A DNA stretch of 64,000 nucleotides from RUG563 sp045590215 (GCA_045590215.1 JAZNQO010000028.1:25625-89624); one strand, 5' to 3'. Numbered from the stretch's first letter, positions 8,628 through 17,414 are shown. Made by a program: numbers and translations. The notes: generated by a model not told the origin, from the letters alone.

Positions 8628-8796
8628 GTCGACCCGCAAAATTACAATTGTCTTCTGCAATAGCTTATCTGCGTGTTTCTTGCAACAGCGGCTCACAGTT
8701 CACTGGATAGCATCCGCCAAATCCGCTGCCGGGTCAAGGGGCCATGCCCCTCGCCGGCGCATCTTTCCCCATAAACCCATCTATTTCGCACTTCGG

Positions 8797-8830
8797 TTCG
8801 ACCATGAACCGGGGTGTTTTTTTCTATACT
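8797..8830 (+). promoter_or_regulatory. Candidate Spo0A-dependent promoter of spoIIGA-sigE
   Basis: A -10 like TATACT (8825-8830) lacks a -35 at 17 bp. Instead TTCGACC (8797-8803) lies 21 bases upstream, one mismatch from the inverted Spo0A box TTCGACA. Spo0A-activated promoters such as Bacillus spoIIG lack proper -35 spacing. This is a single short match and may be chance. Confidence 0.35.
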
Positions 8831-8851
8831 TTTTTTCGGGGAGGCGGCAAG

Positions 8852-9655
8852 ATGGTTGTGCAGGGAGAGAAGTATTTTCTGTTGGTCAGCTTTGTGCATC
8901 TGATATGCCTGCTCTGCGCAAAAGAGGTTTTGTGTCTGCCCCTGAAGCCCGGAAAAGCCTTTCTTGCCTGCCTTTTTGCCGGGGGCTATTCCCTGCTGGC
9001 ACTCTTACCAAATTGGCCCTTGCAGCGCATCCCGTTTTTAATCGCCGGCATCATCATGACAGGCGTTATCGCCTTTGGAAAAAGCGGCTTTTCGGCCAGC
9101 CTGCCCATGCTGATCTGCGGCTTTTGCTGCGGCGGCATTTTCCGCTTTTTCGCCCTACGCCAAGGGGGGCTAATTCCTGCCATAGCAGGCGGCCTTTGCT
9201 GCCTTCTTTTCTTTTGCCGGAAAAAGCCGCCGCTGCCCCTTTGCGCCCTGCGCATCACATTTCAAGGCAAAGAGGTGCAGCTTTCCGCCTTTTATGATAC
9301 GGGCAATTCCCTGCATCATCCTCTTTTCCGCCTGCCTGTTATTGTGGCCGGGGAAGAAGCTCTTCAGCCGCTTTTGCCCACAAATTTTCGTGCGGAGGAT
9401 GCCGCAACGCTTCCCATAGGCTTTACCCTGCTCCCCTGTACCACCGTCCACGGCAGAAAGATGCTCCCTTGCTTTCACCCGGATGAAATACGCCTTCTGC
9501 CGGAAAAGAGAAAGATAGACGCCCTCATTGCCCTTTCCCCGGAAAAGCTGCCTAACGCCCTGCTCCCAAACACCATTATTCCAAAGGAGGCCCCGTTATT
9601 ATGGAAAAGAAAACCGCTCACCGGGAAATCACCTCCCCCCTCCGTCAATGGATGA
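8852..9655 (+). CDS. spoIIGA: Sigma-E processing peptidase SpoIIGA
   Basis: 267 residues (Bacillus protein is about 309). The N-terminal 125 residues form about five membrane segments; the rest is a cytosolic aspartic-protease-like domain with the hallmark FYDTGNSLHHP motif (catalytic D149) after a strand VQLSA. SpoIIGA dimerises in the sporulation septum and removes the pro-sequence of sigma E once signalled from the forespore. The gene is directly followed by, and overlaps by 55 bp, sigE, the conserved arrangement. The start at 8852 has GGGAGG nine bases upstream; an earlier ATG at 8744 would add non-hydrophobic residues encoded within the repeat region. N-terminal sequence is divergent, as usual. 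Confidence 0.88.
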   Translation: MVVQGEKYFLLVSFVHLICLLCAKEVLCLPLKPGKAFLACLFAGGYSLLALLPNWPLQRIPFLIAGIIMTGVIAFGKSGFSASLPMLICGFCCGGIFRFFALRQGGLIPAIAGGLCCLLFFCRKKPPLPLCALRITFQGKEVQLSAFYDTGNSLHHPLFRLPVIVAGEEALQPLLPTNFRAEDAATLPIGFTLLPCTTVHGRKMLPCFHPDEIRLLPEKRKIDALIALSPEKLPNALLPNTIIPKEAPLLWKRKPLTGKSPPPSVNG

Positions 9656-10335
9656 AGCTATTTTTTGCGCCGCTGTATGCCGGAAATATTCACTATATCG
9701 GCGGTGCCGATCCCTTGCCCCAGCCCTTGACCCCAGAGGAAGAAAAAAAGCTGATGGCCCATCTGCATAAAGACGACGGCACGGTGCGCTCCATCCTGAT
9801 TGAACGGAATCTGCGGCTGGTGGTGTTCATTGCAAGGAAGTTTGACAATACCAACGTGGGGCTGGAAGACCTCATTTCCATCGGCACCATCGGCCTTATC
9901 AAGGCCGTCAACACCTTCGACCCGGATAAAAAAATCAAGCTGGCTACCTATGCCAGCCGTTGCATTGAAAACGAAGTGTTGATGTTCCTGCGCCACAACA
10001 GCAAACTGCGCCATGAAATATCACTGGACGAACCCCTGCGCACGGACTGGGACGGCAACGAGCTGCTGCTTTCTGACGTCCTTGGCACGGAAAGCGATCT
10101 GGTGTCCCGCGGCATTGAAGAGGATGCGGAGCGGCAGCTGCTCCACGGGGCATTATCCCATCTCTCCCCACGGGAGCAGCGCATCATGCACATGCGCTTT
10201 GGCATGGCAGGCTATCGGGAAATGACCCAGAAGGAAGTGGCGGATGTGCTGGGCATCAGCCAGTCTTACATCTCCCGGCTGGAAAAGCGCATCCTGAACC
10301 GCCTGCAAACGGAAATGCTGCGCATCTCTTCCTAA
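9601..10335 (+). CDS. sigE: RNA polymerase sporulation sigma factor SigE
   Basis: 244 residues, matching sigma E (239 in Bacillus). An amphipathic pro-region (about 1-30, with RQWMKLFFAPLYAGN) is followed by HYIGGADPLPQPLT, where the B. subtilis factor is cleaved. Region 2 has LVVFIARKFDNTNVGLEDLISIGTIGLIKAVNTF; region 4 has the helix-turn-helix VADVLGISQSYISRLEKR. It directs early mother-cell gene expression during sporulation. AAAGGAGG sits inside the end of spoIIGA, so translation is coupled. sigG, often the next gene, is absent here; a terminator follows immediately. Confidence 0.97.
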   Translation: MEKKTAHREITSPLRQWMKLFFAPLYAGNIHYIGGADPLPQPLTPEEEKKLMAHLHKDDGTVRSILIERNLRLVVFIARKFDNTNVGLEDLISIGTIGLIKAVNTFDPDKKIKLATYASRCIENEVLMFLRHNSKLRHEISLDEPLRTDWDGNELLLSDVLGTESDLVSRGIEEDAERQLLHGALSHLSPREQRIMHMRFGMAGYREMTQKEVADVLGISQSYISRLEKRILNRLQTEMLRISS

Positions 10336-10340
10336 AGAAA

Positions 10341-10372
10341 ACGCCGGAAGGTTTTCCCTCCGGCGTGTTTTT
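10341..10372. terminator. Bidirectional terminator between sigE and the Nudix gene
   Basis: ACGCCGGAAGG and CCCTCCGGCGT arms around TTTT, followed by GTTTTTA on the plus strand and A-rich sequence on the other side. It lies between the convergent ends of sigE and the Nudix gene. Confidence 0.85.
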
Positions 10373-10373
10373 A

Positions 10374-10811
10374 TCAAGCGATATTCTGCTGTAAAAATGT
10401 ATTTGCCTTGGCCAGAATTTCCTTGAAGCTGTCAAAGCGAAACGCCGCCTTAGCTTCCGCATAATCCATCAGGGCAATGCGGCTGATTTCCTTTTCCTGC
10501 GGCCGGAACGCCTGATTTTCGTAGGCCGCCAGAAAATAAACTGTTCTTTTCACCCGCTCCGGGTGGCCTTCCCTGGCCAAATTATGCTCGTCCACCGCCC
10601 GGAAGCCCTCGATGAAGCGCACTGAAAGCCCGGTTTCCTCCCGGATTTCCCGGTCTGCGGTGTCTTTTTCCGTTTCGCCTTCTTCCATATGCCCCTTGGG
10701 AAACACCCAGAAGCCCTCTTTTTCCTGCACCAGCAGATACCGAAGGCCGTCTTCCGTCATGGTAAAAACCACGGCACCGCAAGACACTTCACACCCATTT
10801 GCGCCGCTCAT
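10374..10811 (-). CDS. Nudix hydrolase (diadenosine tetraphosphatase-like)
   Basis: 145 residues with a perfect Nudix box, G40-x5-E46-x7-R54-E55-I-R-E-E-x-G-L. The flanking SCGAVVF start and the FWVFPKGHMEEGE region are typical of asymmetric Ap4A hydrolases, which clear dinucleoside polyphosphates, but other nucleotide substrates cannot be excluded. The start at 10811 follows GGAGAGAGA and lies just past the stop of the aldo/keto reductase gene; longer reading into that gene has no ribosome site. Second gene of the pair. Confidence 0.85.
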   Translation of the reverse strand: MSGANGCEVSCGAVVFTMTEDGLRYLLVQEKEGFWVFPKGHMEEGETEKDTADREIREETGLSVRFIEGFRAVDEHNLAREGHPERVKRTVYFLAAYENQAFRPQEKEISRIALMDYAEAKAAFRFDSFKEILAKANTFLQQNIA

Positions 10812-10822
10812 TTCTCTCTCCG

Positions 10823-11743
10823 TCAGGGCAGGATATGGCCGGCAGACAGATACAGCCGATACCATTCTTCCCTCGTCAAATCCACCTTTTCCGCATCCAC
10901 GATTTCCTGCAGCCGCTTTTCGCTGGCCGTGCCGGACACCACCTGCATCTTCGCCGGATGCCGCAAAATCCACGCCGTGGCAATGGTGGTTTTGGTCACG
11001 CCGTATTGCGCTGCCAGCTTCTCCATTTCGGCGTTCAGTTCCGGGTACTTTTCGCTGTCAATGAAGCAGCCCTGCCAGTTTTCCATCTGGAAGGGGCTCC
11101 ACGCCTGAATGGTCATTTCATTCAGCCGGGAATAGTCCAGCACGCTTCCATCCCTGTCCGCAGAACCGGCGGTGGTCATATTGGCCTCCAGCCCGGCGGC
11201 CACCATATTGGAAACGGGAATGCTGAACTGCAATTGGTTAATCATCAGCGGCTGCTTCACGTATTTTTTCATCAGCTCAATCTGGGAAGGCTTGTGATTG
11301 GATACGCCGAAATAGCGCACCTTGCCGCTCTGCCGCAGCCTGTCAAAGGCCTCTGCCACTTCTTCCGGCTCCATCAGGGCATCCGGGCGGTGCAGCAGCA
11401 GCACGTCCAAATATTCCGTCTGCAATCTTTCCAGAATGCCGTCCACGGAGGAGAGAATATATTCCTTGGAAAAATCAAAGAACCCCGGCCGGATGCCGCA
11501 TTTGGACTGCAGGAACAAATCTTCCCTGCGGATGGAAGCGTCTTTCTTCATGGCTTCGCCGAAAATACGTTCGCTCTGGCCGCCGCCGTAGATATCCGCA
11601 TGGTCAAAATAATAGGCGTCCATCTCCAGCGCCGCATGCAAAAACCGCTGCATTTCGTCCACATTCTTCTGCGCCAGCCGCATGCACCCAACCACTACCG
11701 CCGGGGCGTTCATCTGGGTGCCGCCCAAAATAATCTGTTTCAT
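10823..11743 (-). CDS. Aldo/keto reductase (YdhF-like)
   Basis: 306 residues, a complete TIM-barrel oxidoreductase. The catalytic tetrad is visible: D in FDHADIYGGG, Y52, K81 in FLQSKCGIR and H in LDVLLLHRPD. The C-terminal ATAWILRHPAKMQVVSG holds the NADPH-binding part. Such enzymes reduce aldehydes or ketones with NADPH; the YdhF-like subgroup has no firm substrate. The ATG follows a GGGAGGAAGAGCG leader. It is 11 bp from the Nudix gene on the same strand and likely shares its transcript. Confidence 0.9.
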   Translation of the reverse strand: MKQIILGGTQMNAPAVVVGCMRLAQKNVDEMQRFLHAALEMDAYYFDHADIYGGGQSERIFGEAMKKDASIRREDLFLQSKCGIRPGFFDFSKEYILSSVDGILERLQTEYLDVLLLHRPDALMEPEEVAEAFDRLRQSGKVRYFGVSNHKPSQIELMKKYVKQPLMINQLQFSIPVSNMVAAGLEANMTTAGSADRDGSVLDYSRLNEMTIQAWSPFQMENWQGCFIDSEKYPELNAEMEKLAAQYGVTKTTIATAWILRHPAKMQVVSGTASEKRLQEIVDAEKVDLTREEWYRLYLSAGHILP

Positions 11744-11768
11744 CGCTCTTCCTCCCGTTCAAAACCCT

Positions 11769-12113
11769 TCAAGCCTTATTTCTCAATTCATTTTCCGGCT
11801 TTTTCATTTCAAAATGAATAAGTAAGCTCAAAACGGCACGCAGCAAAATCACCGCACCCAGTACAATCAGTTCGCTCAAATCATGTACCAGCACGGTTTT
11901 CAAAATCTCCGCCGCCATCTTGAATTCCAGGCCGGTGGCCAGCCCTGTGGCCAGATGATGCTGCAAATCCAGATTCTTTTTCATGAAAGCATTCTGGATG
12001 TATTCCCAAAAAGCATGGATGGCACTCCACACTACAACCAATATGCCCATGATTTCCAGCATGGAAATAATATAAGGCAATGCAATATGAACAGCCTCTT
12101 CCAATATGTTCAT
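11769..12113 (-). CDS. DUF1622-like small membrane protein
   Basis: 114 residues with three predicted membrane helices (about 8-38, 62-75 region weak, 80-102) and a conserved middle region DLQHHLATGLATGLEFKMAAEILKTVLVHDLSELIVLGAVILLR, cut here into shorter recognisable blocks such as LATGLEFKMAAEIL. This fits the DUF1622 family of bacterial inner-membrane proteins of unknown function. An AGGGAAAAGC leader precedes the ATG. It lies between leuS (terminated) and the aldo/keto reductase, probably as its own unit. Confidence 0.7.
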   Translation of the reverse strand: MNILEEAVHIALPYIISMLEIMGILVVVWSAIHAFWEYIQNAFMKKNLDLQHHLATGLATGLEFKMAAEILKTVLVHDLSELIVLGAVILLRAVLSLLIHFEMKKPENELRNKA

Positions 12114-12190
12114 GCTTTTCCCTCTCTTTCTTTTTTATCCTATCATATCTGCCAGCTGTTTACAAGCCCACATTCTTACCCGTTGGTGAC

Positions 12191-12218
12191 AAAAAACCGG
12201 AAGGTTTTCCTTCCGGCT
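12191..12218 (-). terminator. leuS terminator
   Basis: On the minus strand GCCGGAAGG-AAAA-CCTTCCGG is followed by TTTTTTG, 13 bp after the leuS stop codon. It would also partly work for plus-strand transcription. Confidence 0.85.
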
Positions 12219-12230
12219 TATTGGATATCA

Positions 12231-14645
12231 TTATTTTACCACGATGTTCAGCAGCCGTCCGGGCACGAAGATCACCTTCACGATGTTCCTCCCGTCCACG
12301 ATCTTCTGCACCTGCGGCAGTTTGGGCAGTTCTTCCTGAGCGGATTCACGGGTCAGGGTGGAAGGAATCATCAGTTTGCCCTTCACCTTGCCGTTTACCT
12401 GCACGGCGATTTCCACTTCGTCTCTGGTGAGACAGTTTTCGTCATAGGAAGGCCACTGTTGCGTATACACCGGGGCACCATAGCCCTGCTGTTCCCAGAT
12501 TTCTTCGCAGATATGGGGAGCCACGGGGCTGAGCAAGAGCAGCAGCGTCTTGTATTCCGCATGGTTCATGCTGCCCTTGGCATAGGCTTCGTTCACCAGC
12601 GTCATCATCTGGGCGATGGCGGTATTGAACTTCATCTGTTCAATATCTTCGGAAACCTTCTTGATGGTCTGGTGCACGGTCACTTTCAGTTCATCGCTGT
12701 ATTCTTCGCCGTCCACCAGCATTTCCTGCAGCCGCCACACACGGTCCAGGAACTTGCGGCAGCCACGGGCACCGTTGGTGCTCCACGGAATGGCCTGATC
12801 GAAGGCACCCATGAACATTTCATACATCCGGAAAGCGTCTGCGCCGATATCCGCTATGATTTCGTCGGGGTTTTCCACGTTGCCTCTGGACTTGCTCATC
12901 TTTTCGCCGTCGGCACCCAGAATCATGCCCTGCGCCGTGCGCTTCATGTAAGGTTCAGGGCAGTTCACTTCACCGATGTCGTAGAGGAACTGATGCCAGA
13001 AGCGGCTGTAGAGCAAGTGACGGGTCACGTGTTCCATGCCGCCGTTATACCAATCCACGGGCATCCAATAGTTCAACGCTTCCTTGGAAGCAAAGGCTTC
13101 CCCGTTGTGCGGATCGCAATAGCGCAGGAAATACCAGGAGGAACCGGCCCACTGGGGCATGGTATCCGTTTCACGCTGGGCAGGGGCACCGCACTTGGGG
13201 CAGGTGCAGTTGACGTAGCTTTCAATCTTCGCCAAGGGAGATTTGCCGTCCGTGCCGGGCTGGAAATCTTCCACTTCGGGCAGCATCAGCGGCAGCTCTT
13301 CATAAGGCACAGCCACCACACCGCACTTTTCGCAGTGCACCAGCGGAATGGGCTCGCCCCAATAACGCTGACGGTTGAAAGCCCAGTCCTTCATCTTATA
13401 TTGGACGCCGGCCTTGCCAATGCCCATCTTTTCGATTTCTTCCAGCACACGGGCGATGGAATCCTTTTTATTGGTATAACCATTGAGGAAATCGCTATTC
13501 ACCATTTCGCCGTCGCCGGTGTAGGCTTCTTTTTCAATATCGCCGCCTTTGATGACCTCGATGATGTCCACGCCGAATTTCTTGGCAAATTCCCAGTCAC
13601 GCTGGTCATGGGCAGGCACGGCCATGATGGCCCCGGTACCGTAGCCCATCATCACATAATCCGCCACGAAAATGGGCACTTCCTTGCCCGTCAGGGGATT
13701 AATGCCACGCAGGCCTTTGATTTCCACACCGGTCTTATCCTTCACCAGCTGGGTGCGCTCAAATTCCGTCTTCTTGGCGCATTCTTCCCGGTACGCCATA
13801 ATTTCATCCATATTGGCAATGCGGTCGGCATACTTATCAATGAGAGGATGTTCGGGAGCCATCACCATGAAGGTCACACCAAAGAGGGTGTCGGGACGGG
13901 TGGTGTAAATCTCAATCTTTTCATCCAGCCCGGCGAAAGCGAACTTCACAAAAGCCCCTGTGGATTTGCCGATCCAGTTCACCTGCTGCTGCTTGATGTT
14001 TTCCGGGTATTCCACCGTTTCCAGCCCCTGCAAGAGCTTATCGGCATAGGCCGTAATGCGCAGATACCACACGTCTTTAGGCAGCTGCACCACGTCGCCG
14101 TGGCAGATATCGCACTTGCCGCCCTGGCTGTCTTCGTTGGAGAGAACAACTTTGCAGCTGGGGCAATAGTTGACCAACGTCTTATCCCTGAAAACCATGC
14201 CGTGTTCAAACAGCTTCAGGAAAATCCACTGGGTCCACTTGTAATAATTGGGGTCGGTGGTGTCCACTTCACGGCTGTAGTCGAAAGAGAAGCCGATTTT
14301 TTTCAGCTGCTCCCGGAAATGATCCACGTTCTTTTTCGTCACCACGGCCGGATGCACGTTATTCTTGATGGCAAAGTTTTCCGTGGGCAGGCCGAAAGCG
14401 TCCCAGCCGATGGGGAACAGCACGTTATAGCCCTGCATGCGACGCTTGCGGGAAATGATATCCATGGCGGTGTTGGAACGGGGATGGCCCACGTGCAGCC
14501 CGGCACCGGAAGGATAGGGGAACTCAATCAGGGCGTAGAATTTCGGCTTGGAATAATCATCGGTAGCGGCAAAGGCATTCTTCTCTTCCCAATACTTTTG
14601 CCATTTGGGTTCAATCTGGGACGGCACATAGGGCTTGAATTCCAT
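12231..14645 (-). CDS. leuS: Leucyl-tRNA synthetase
   Basis: 804 residues, full bacterial length. Class I signatures are present: H51-V-G-H54 (HIGH) in GLHVGHPRSN, and KMSKS in GEKMSKSRGNVENP. The CP1 editing domain (residues about 225-420) includes TTRPDTLFG and GYGTGAIMAVPAHDQRD, which hydrolyse mischarged tRNA. Zinc-knuckle cysteines occur near residue 165 (YCPSCK) and near 450-490. It charges tRNA-Leu in the cytosol. Translation starts with GGAGGAAAACCCC before the ATG. Expression is controlled by the upstream T-box leader. Confidence 0.98.
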   Translation of the reverse strand: MEFKPYVPSQIEPKWQKYWEEKNAFAATDDYSKPKFYALIEFPYPSGAGLHVGHPRSNTAMDIISRKRRMQGYNVLFPIGWDAFGLPTENFAIKNNVHPAVVTKKNVDHFREQLKKIGFSFDYSREVDTTDPNYYKWTQWIFLKLFEHGMVFRDKTLVNYCPSCKVVLSNEDSQGGKCDICHGDVVQLPKDVWYLRITAYADKLLQGLETVEYPENIKQQQVNWIGKSTGAFVKFAFAGLDEKIEIYTTRPDTLFGVTFMVMAPEHPLIDKYADRIANMDEIMAYREECAKKTEFERTQLVKDKTGVEIKGLRGINPLTGKEVPIFVADYVMMGYGTGAIMAVPAHDQRDWEFAKKFGVDIIEVIKGGDIEKEAYTGDGEMVNSDFLNGYTNKKDSIARVLEEIEKMGIGKAGVQYKMKDWAFNRQRYWGEPIPLVHCEKCGVVAVPYEELPLMLPEVEDFQPGTDGKSPLAKIESYVNCTCPKCGAPAQRETDTMPQWAGSSWYFLRYCDPHNGEAFASKEALNYWMPVDWYNGGMEHVTRHLLYSRFWHQFLYDIGEVNCPEPYMKRTAQGMILGADGEKMSKSRGNVENPDEIIADIGADAFRMYEMFMGAFDQAIPWSTNGARGCRKFLDRVWRLQEMLVDGEEYSDELKVTVHQTIKKVSEDIEQMKFNTAIAQMMTLVNEAYAKGSMNHAEYKTLLLLLSPVAPHICEEIWEQQGYGAPVYTQQWPSYDENCLTRDEVEIAVQVNGKVKGKLMIPSTLTRESAQEELPKLPQVQKIVDGRNIVKVIFVPGRLLNIVVK

Positions 14646-14689
14646 GGGGTTTTCCTCCTTTTATGTTCACGGAATGAAGTACACTTGCT

Positions 14690-14930
14690 GGGAACAAAAA
14701 AACTTCGCCCCTGCAAAACATGCAAAGACGAAGCTCATAAAACACTTCGCGGTACCACTCTGCTTGCCCGATTTTTTTCCGGGCCCCTTTTGCGCATTAC
14801 GTGCGCCAATCGCCGCTTTTCAAACGGTATCGCTCCAGGGCGAGCGGCCCATCCCCTCCCGTCCGCACTTGCACCTGCCGTGCGGCTCTCTGCATCGGGC
14901 GAATGAAGGGCGTTCCCATTCATCACGATG
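14690..14930 (-). ncRNA. T-box leader (riboswitch) of leuS
   Basis: The conserved T-box AGAGTGGTACCGCG is at 14762-14749 on the minus strand. It is followed by the terminator arm GCTTCGTC/GGGGCGAAG and TTTTTTT (14733-14694), while CCGCGAAG can pair alternatively with the first CTTCG as antiterminator. A stem I region with AGAGAGCCGCAC occurs near 14890. A CTC triplet at 14844-14842 is a plausible leucine specifier. Uncharged tRNA-Leu would stabilise the antiterminator and raise leuS expression. The specifier assignment is inference. Confidence 0.9.
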
Positions 14931-14936
14931 GATGGA

Positions 14937-14965
14937 ATTATACCACGCCTTGCAAAAAAAGTAAA
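14937..14965 (-). promoter_or_regulatory. Promoter of the leuS T-box transcript
   Basis: Minus strand -35 TTTACT (14965-14960), 17-bp spacer, -10 TATAAT (14942-14937). The start point would lie just before the T-box stem I. Confidence 0.75.
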
Positions 14966-15142
14966 GCGGAAAATCACCGGGAAATCAGGAAAAATAACGG
15001 GTTTACACCGTTTTGCGCCATTCTCATCCTGCACAAACGTCATGCTTTGTATCATCTGGTAAAAAAACAAAATAATAGTAGCAAATTGCGTCGGTTTATG
15101 ATAAAATGAAAAAAAGCATCACCGGAAAGCGAGGAATCATCC

Positions 15143-16648
15143 ATGCAGCTTCAAGAAGCCCGGGAACAATTGATGAAATTACAGGCCAAAATGAGCGCAT
15201 ACAGCCACGCTATGGGGCTGATTTATTATGACGGCTCCACCGCCGCCCCCAAGGGCACCGCCCAGAACCGAGGCCACAGCCTGTCTGTGCTGTCCGAAGA
15301 AATGTATAAGCTGTCCACCGGCGAAGAAACGGTGGCTTTGCTGGAATATCTGGACGGGCAAAAGGCGGAGCTTTCCCAAAAGGAACAGCGGATGGTGTAT
15401 CTGCTTTTGAAGAGCATCCGGCAGATGCAAAAAATCCCCATGGCAGAATATGTGGCCTATGAGGAGCTGCTGGTGCAGGCAGACGATATCTGGCACACTG
15501 CCAAAGAAACCAACGATTTTCCTCTCTTTGAGCCGTACTTGGAAAAGATTTTTGAAACCAACATCCGCTTTGCCAAGTATTGCGCTCCAGAGATGGAGCC
15601 CTATGATTACTGGCTGAACGAATACGAAGACGGGCTGACCATGAGCCAGTGCGACGTGTTTTTCGCAACGCTGCGCAGCCGCATCGTGCCCCTCCTTCAG
15701 AAAATCCGCCAGAAGCAGGGCTATATCGACGATACCTGCCTCTATGGCAATTTCCCCGAAAATAAGCAAGCCCAGTTTTCGGACCGGCTGATGGAAATTA
15801 TCGGCTTGGATCGCAACCACGTCACCATCGCCACCACAGAACACCCCTTCACCACTTCCCTCGGCTCCCATTTCGATACCAGAATCACAACGCATTATAT
15901 CCCCAATAACGTATCCTCCTCCATGTACAGCGTGATTCACGAAGGCGGCCATGCCCTCTACGATACCGGCAGTGCTGATGACCTTGCCTACACCGTGTTG
16001 GACGGCGGCGTTTCCATGGGCATCCACGAAAGCCAGAGCCGCTTTTATGAAAATCTGCTGGGGCGCAGCCGTGCCTTCATCTGGCATATTTTCCCCGTGA
16101 TGCAGAGCCTCTTCCCCTTACAGATGCAGGGCGTGGGCGCAGAGGATATTTACCGGGCGGTGAATAAGGTGCAGCCCTCCCTCATCCGCACGGAAGCCGA
16201 CGAAGTGACCTATTCACTCCACGTGATGATTCGCTATGAACTGGAAAAGAAAGTGATGCGTGGAAAACTTTCCGTGCATGATTTACCCAAGGAATGGAAT
16301 CGGCTGTATAAAGAATACCTGGGCGTCACGGTGCCGGATGATACCCACGGCGTATTGCAGGACTGCCACTGGAGTCAGGGTTCCATTGGCTATTTCCCCT
16401 CCTATGCCCTGGGCAGTGCCTACGGCGTGCAGCTGCTGAACAAAATGAAGGAAACCGTAGATGTGGACACCTGCCTCAAGGAAGGCAAATTCGAGCCCAT
16501 CAACGCATGGAACCGCCAGCATATCTGGCAGCACGGCTGCCTCTACTCCCCCAAGGAAATCTTGGAAAAGGCACTGGACGGCCCCTTTGACCCGGCCGCC
16601 TATACCGATTACCTGGAAAAGAAATATAAGGAACTGTATAACCTGTAA
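15143..16648 (+). CDS. M32 family (Taq-type) metallocarboxypeptidase
   Basis: 501 residues, standard for the family. The zinc site is H266-E-G-G-H270 in SVIHEGGHALYD, with the third ligand Glu in GIHESQSRFYENLLGRS. The C-terminal GYFPSYALGSAYG segment is also conserved. M32 enzymes remove C-terminal residues from peptides in the cytoplasm. The N-terminal LMKLQAKMSAYSHAMGLIYYDGSTAAP is typical. A weak GCGAGGAA leader precedes the ATG. It diverges from leuS across a 180-bp gap and ends at a strong terminator. Confidence 0.95.
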   Translation: MQLQEAREQLMKLQAKMSAYSHAMGLIYYDGSTAAPKGTAQNRGHSLSVLSEEMYKLSTGEETVALLEYLDGQKAELSQKEQRMVYLLLKSIRQMQKIPMAEYVAYEELLVQADDIWHTAKETNDFPLFEPYLEKIFETNIRFAKYCAPEMEPYDYWLNEYEDGLTMSQCDVFFATLRSRIVPLLQKIRQKQGYIDDTCLYGNFPENKQAQFSDRLMEIIGLDRNHVTIATTEHPFTTSLGSHFDTRITTHYIPNNVSSSMYSVIHEGGHALYDTGSADDLAYTVLDGGVSMGIHESQSRFYENLLGRSRAFIWHIFPVMQSLFPLQMQGVGAEDIYRAVNKVQPSLIRTEADEVTYSLHVMIRYELEKKVMRGKLSVHDLPKEWNRLYKEYLGVTVPDDTHGVLQDCHWSQGSIGYFPSYALGSAYGVQLLNKMKETVDVDTCLKEGKFEPINAWNRQHIWQHGCLYSPKEILEKALDGPFDPAAYTDYLEKKYKELYNL

Positions 16649-16655
16649 AAAACAT

Positions 16656-16682
16656 AACCGCCGTTTCTGCGGCGGTTTTTCA
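16656..16682 (+). terminator. Terminator after the M32 carboxypeptidase gene
   Basis: ACCGCCG-TTTCTG-CGGCGGT followed by TTTTC, 10 bp past the stop codon. Confidence 0.85.
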
Positions 16683-16698
16683 AACGGAGCGATGCAAC

Positions 16699-17340
16699 AT
16701 GGAACCCCGGAAATTAGCCATTTTTGATTTTGACGGCACCCTCATCAAAGGGGACAGTATCGTCAGCTACATCCTCTTTGCAAAAGCAAAAAAAGCCATG
16801 ACCCTTCGCCATTTCCTCGGCATTATCGCGCATCTGCCCCTGTGGGGCTTTCGCCGCATGACGGATGCCCAATTCAAGTCCTACGCCCTGCAGTTCCTCG
16901 CCACCCTTTCCCCGGAAAAGAGGGCTGCGCTGGATGGAGCGTTTGTGAAGGAAATCCTGCTGCCAAGCATTTATCCCAAGGGAAAGGCCGTGCTGGATGC
17001 CCGGAAAAAGGAAGGGTACTTGGTTCTGCTTCTTTCCGCTTCCACGGAAAATTATATGCAGTATGTGGCAAACGTCCTGGAAGCGGACGGGCTCATTTGC
17101 ACAAAGCTCAATGAAAAGGCGGAGGTTATGCTCAACTGCAAAGGAGAAAATAAGCCGCTGCTTTTGATGGAATATCTGAAAGCAAATGATGTCAAAGCAG
17201 ATTTTGACGCCTCCTGCGCCTTCGGGGATTCCAAAAGCGATTTGCCCATTTTGGAACTGGTGGGCAATCCCATGATTGTGAACGGTAACCGCAAATTAAA
17301 AAAAGCCGCTCCCCATCTGCCCCAGGTAAACTGGCAGTAA
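16699..17340 (+). CDS. HAD-IB family phosphatase (SerB/CicA-like)
   Basis: 213 residues. Motif I is IFDFDGTL (nucleophile D10, general acid D12), motif II LLLSAST, and motif IV CAFGDSKSDLPIL, placing it in the HAD subfamily IB of phosphoserine-phosphatase-like enzymes. The cap helices contain LRHFLGIIAHLPLWGFRRM. Substrate not deducible; relatives act on small phosphomonoesters or lysophospholipids. GGAGCGATGCAAC precedes the ATG. The M32 terminator lies just upstream, so it likely has its own weak promoter or read-through. Confidence 0.85.
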   Translation: MEPRKLAIFDFDGTLIKGDSIVSYILFAKAKKAMTLRHFLGIIAHLPLWGFRRMTDAQFKSYALQFLATLSPEKRAALDGAFVKEILLPSIYPKGKAVLDARKKEGYLVLLLSASTENYMQYVANVLEADGLICTKLNEKAEVMLNCKGENKPLLLMEYLKANDVKADFDASCAFGDSKSDLPILELVGNPMIVNGNRKLKKAAPHLPQVNWQ

Positions 17341-17354
17341 AATGCAATTTCCCC

Positions 17355-17383
17355 TTGCAATCATCCCTCGCCCGTGATACCAT
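17355..17383 (+). promoter_or_regulatory. Candidate promoter of the xylanase gene
   Basis: TTGCAA (17355-17360), 17-bp spacer, TACCAT (17378-17383), 32 bp ahead of the xylanase ATG. The -10 is weak. Confidence 0.4.
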
Positions 17384-17414
17384 TTCCATACATAAACACA
17401 AGGAGGTCTCTTTC

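Larger units (their letters stand above)
8321..8851. other. Intergenic region between groEL and spoIIGA; repeat-rich, no gene recognised
   Basis: 530 bp. It holds a four-hairpin repeat (8522-8627, listed separately), palindromic GC-rich pieces such as GGGTCAAGGGG with GCCCCT near 8726-8750, and the presumed spoIIGA promoter. Short open frames here are made of the hairpin arms, lack ribosome sites and are not supported. Confidence 0.7.

Noticed and set aside
8472..8696. Short minus-strand frame between groEL and spoIIGA
   Set aside because: Made of hairpin arms of repeat copy A; no start signal, and the repeat also occurs elsewhere.
11883..14906. 1007-codon plus-strand open frame opposite leuS
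   Set aside because: It is the complement of the leuS coding frame; high GC and third-position bias of leuS keep the opposite frame open. No ribosome site and no recognisable domain.
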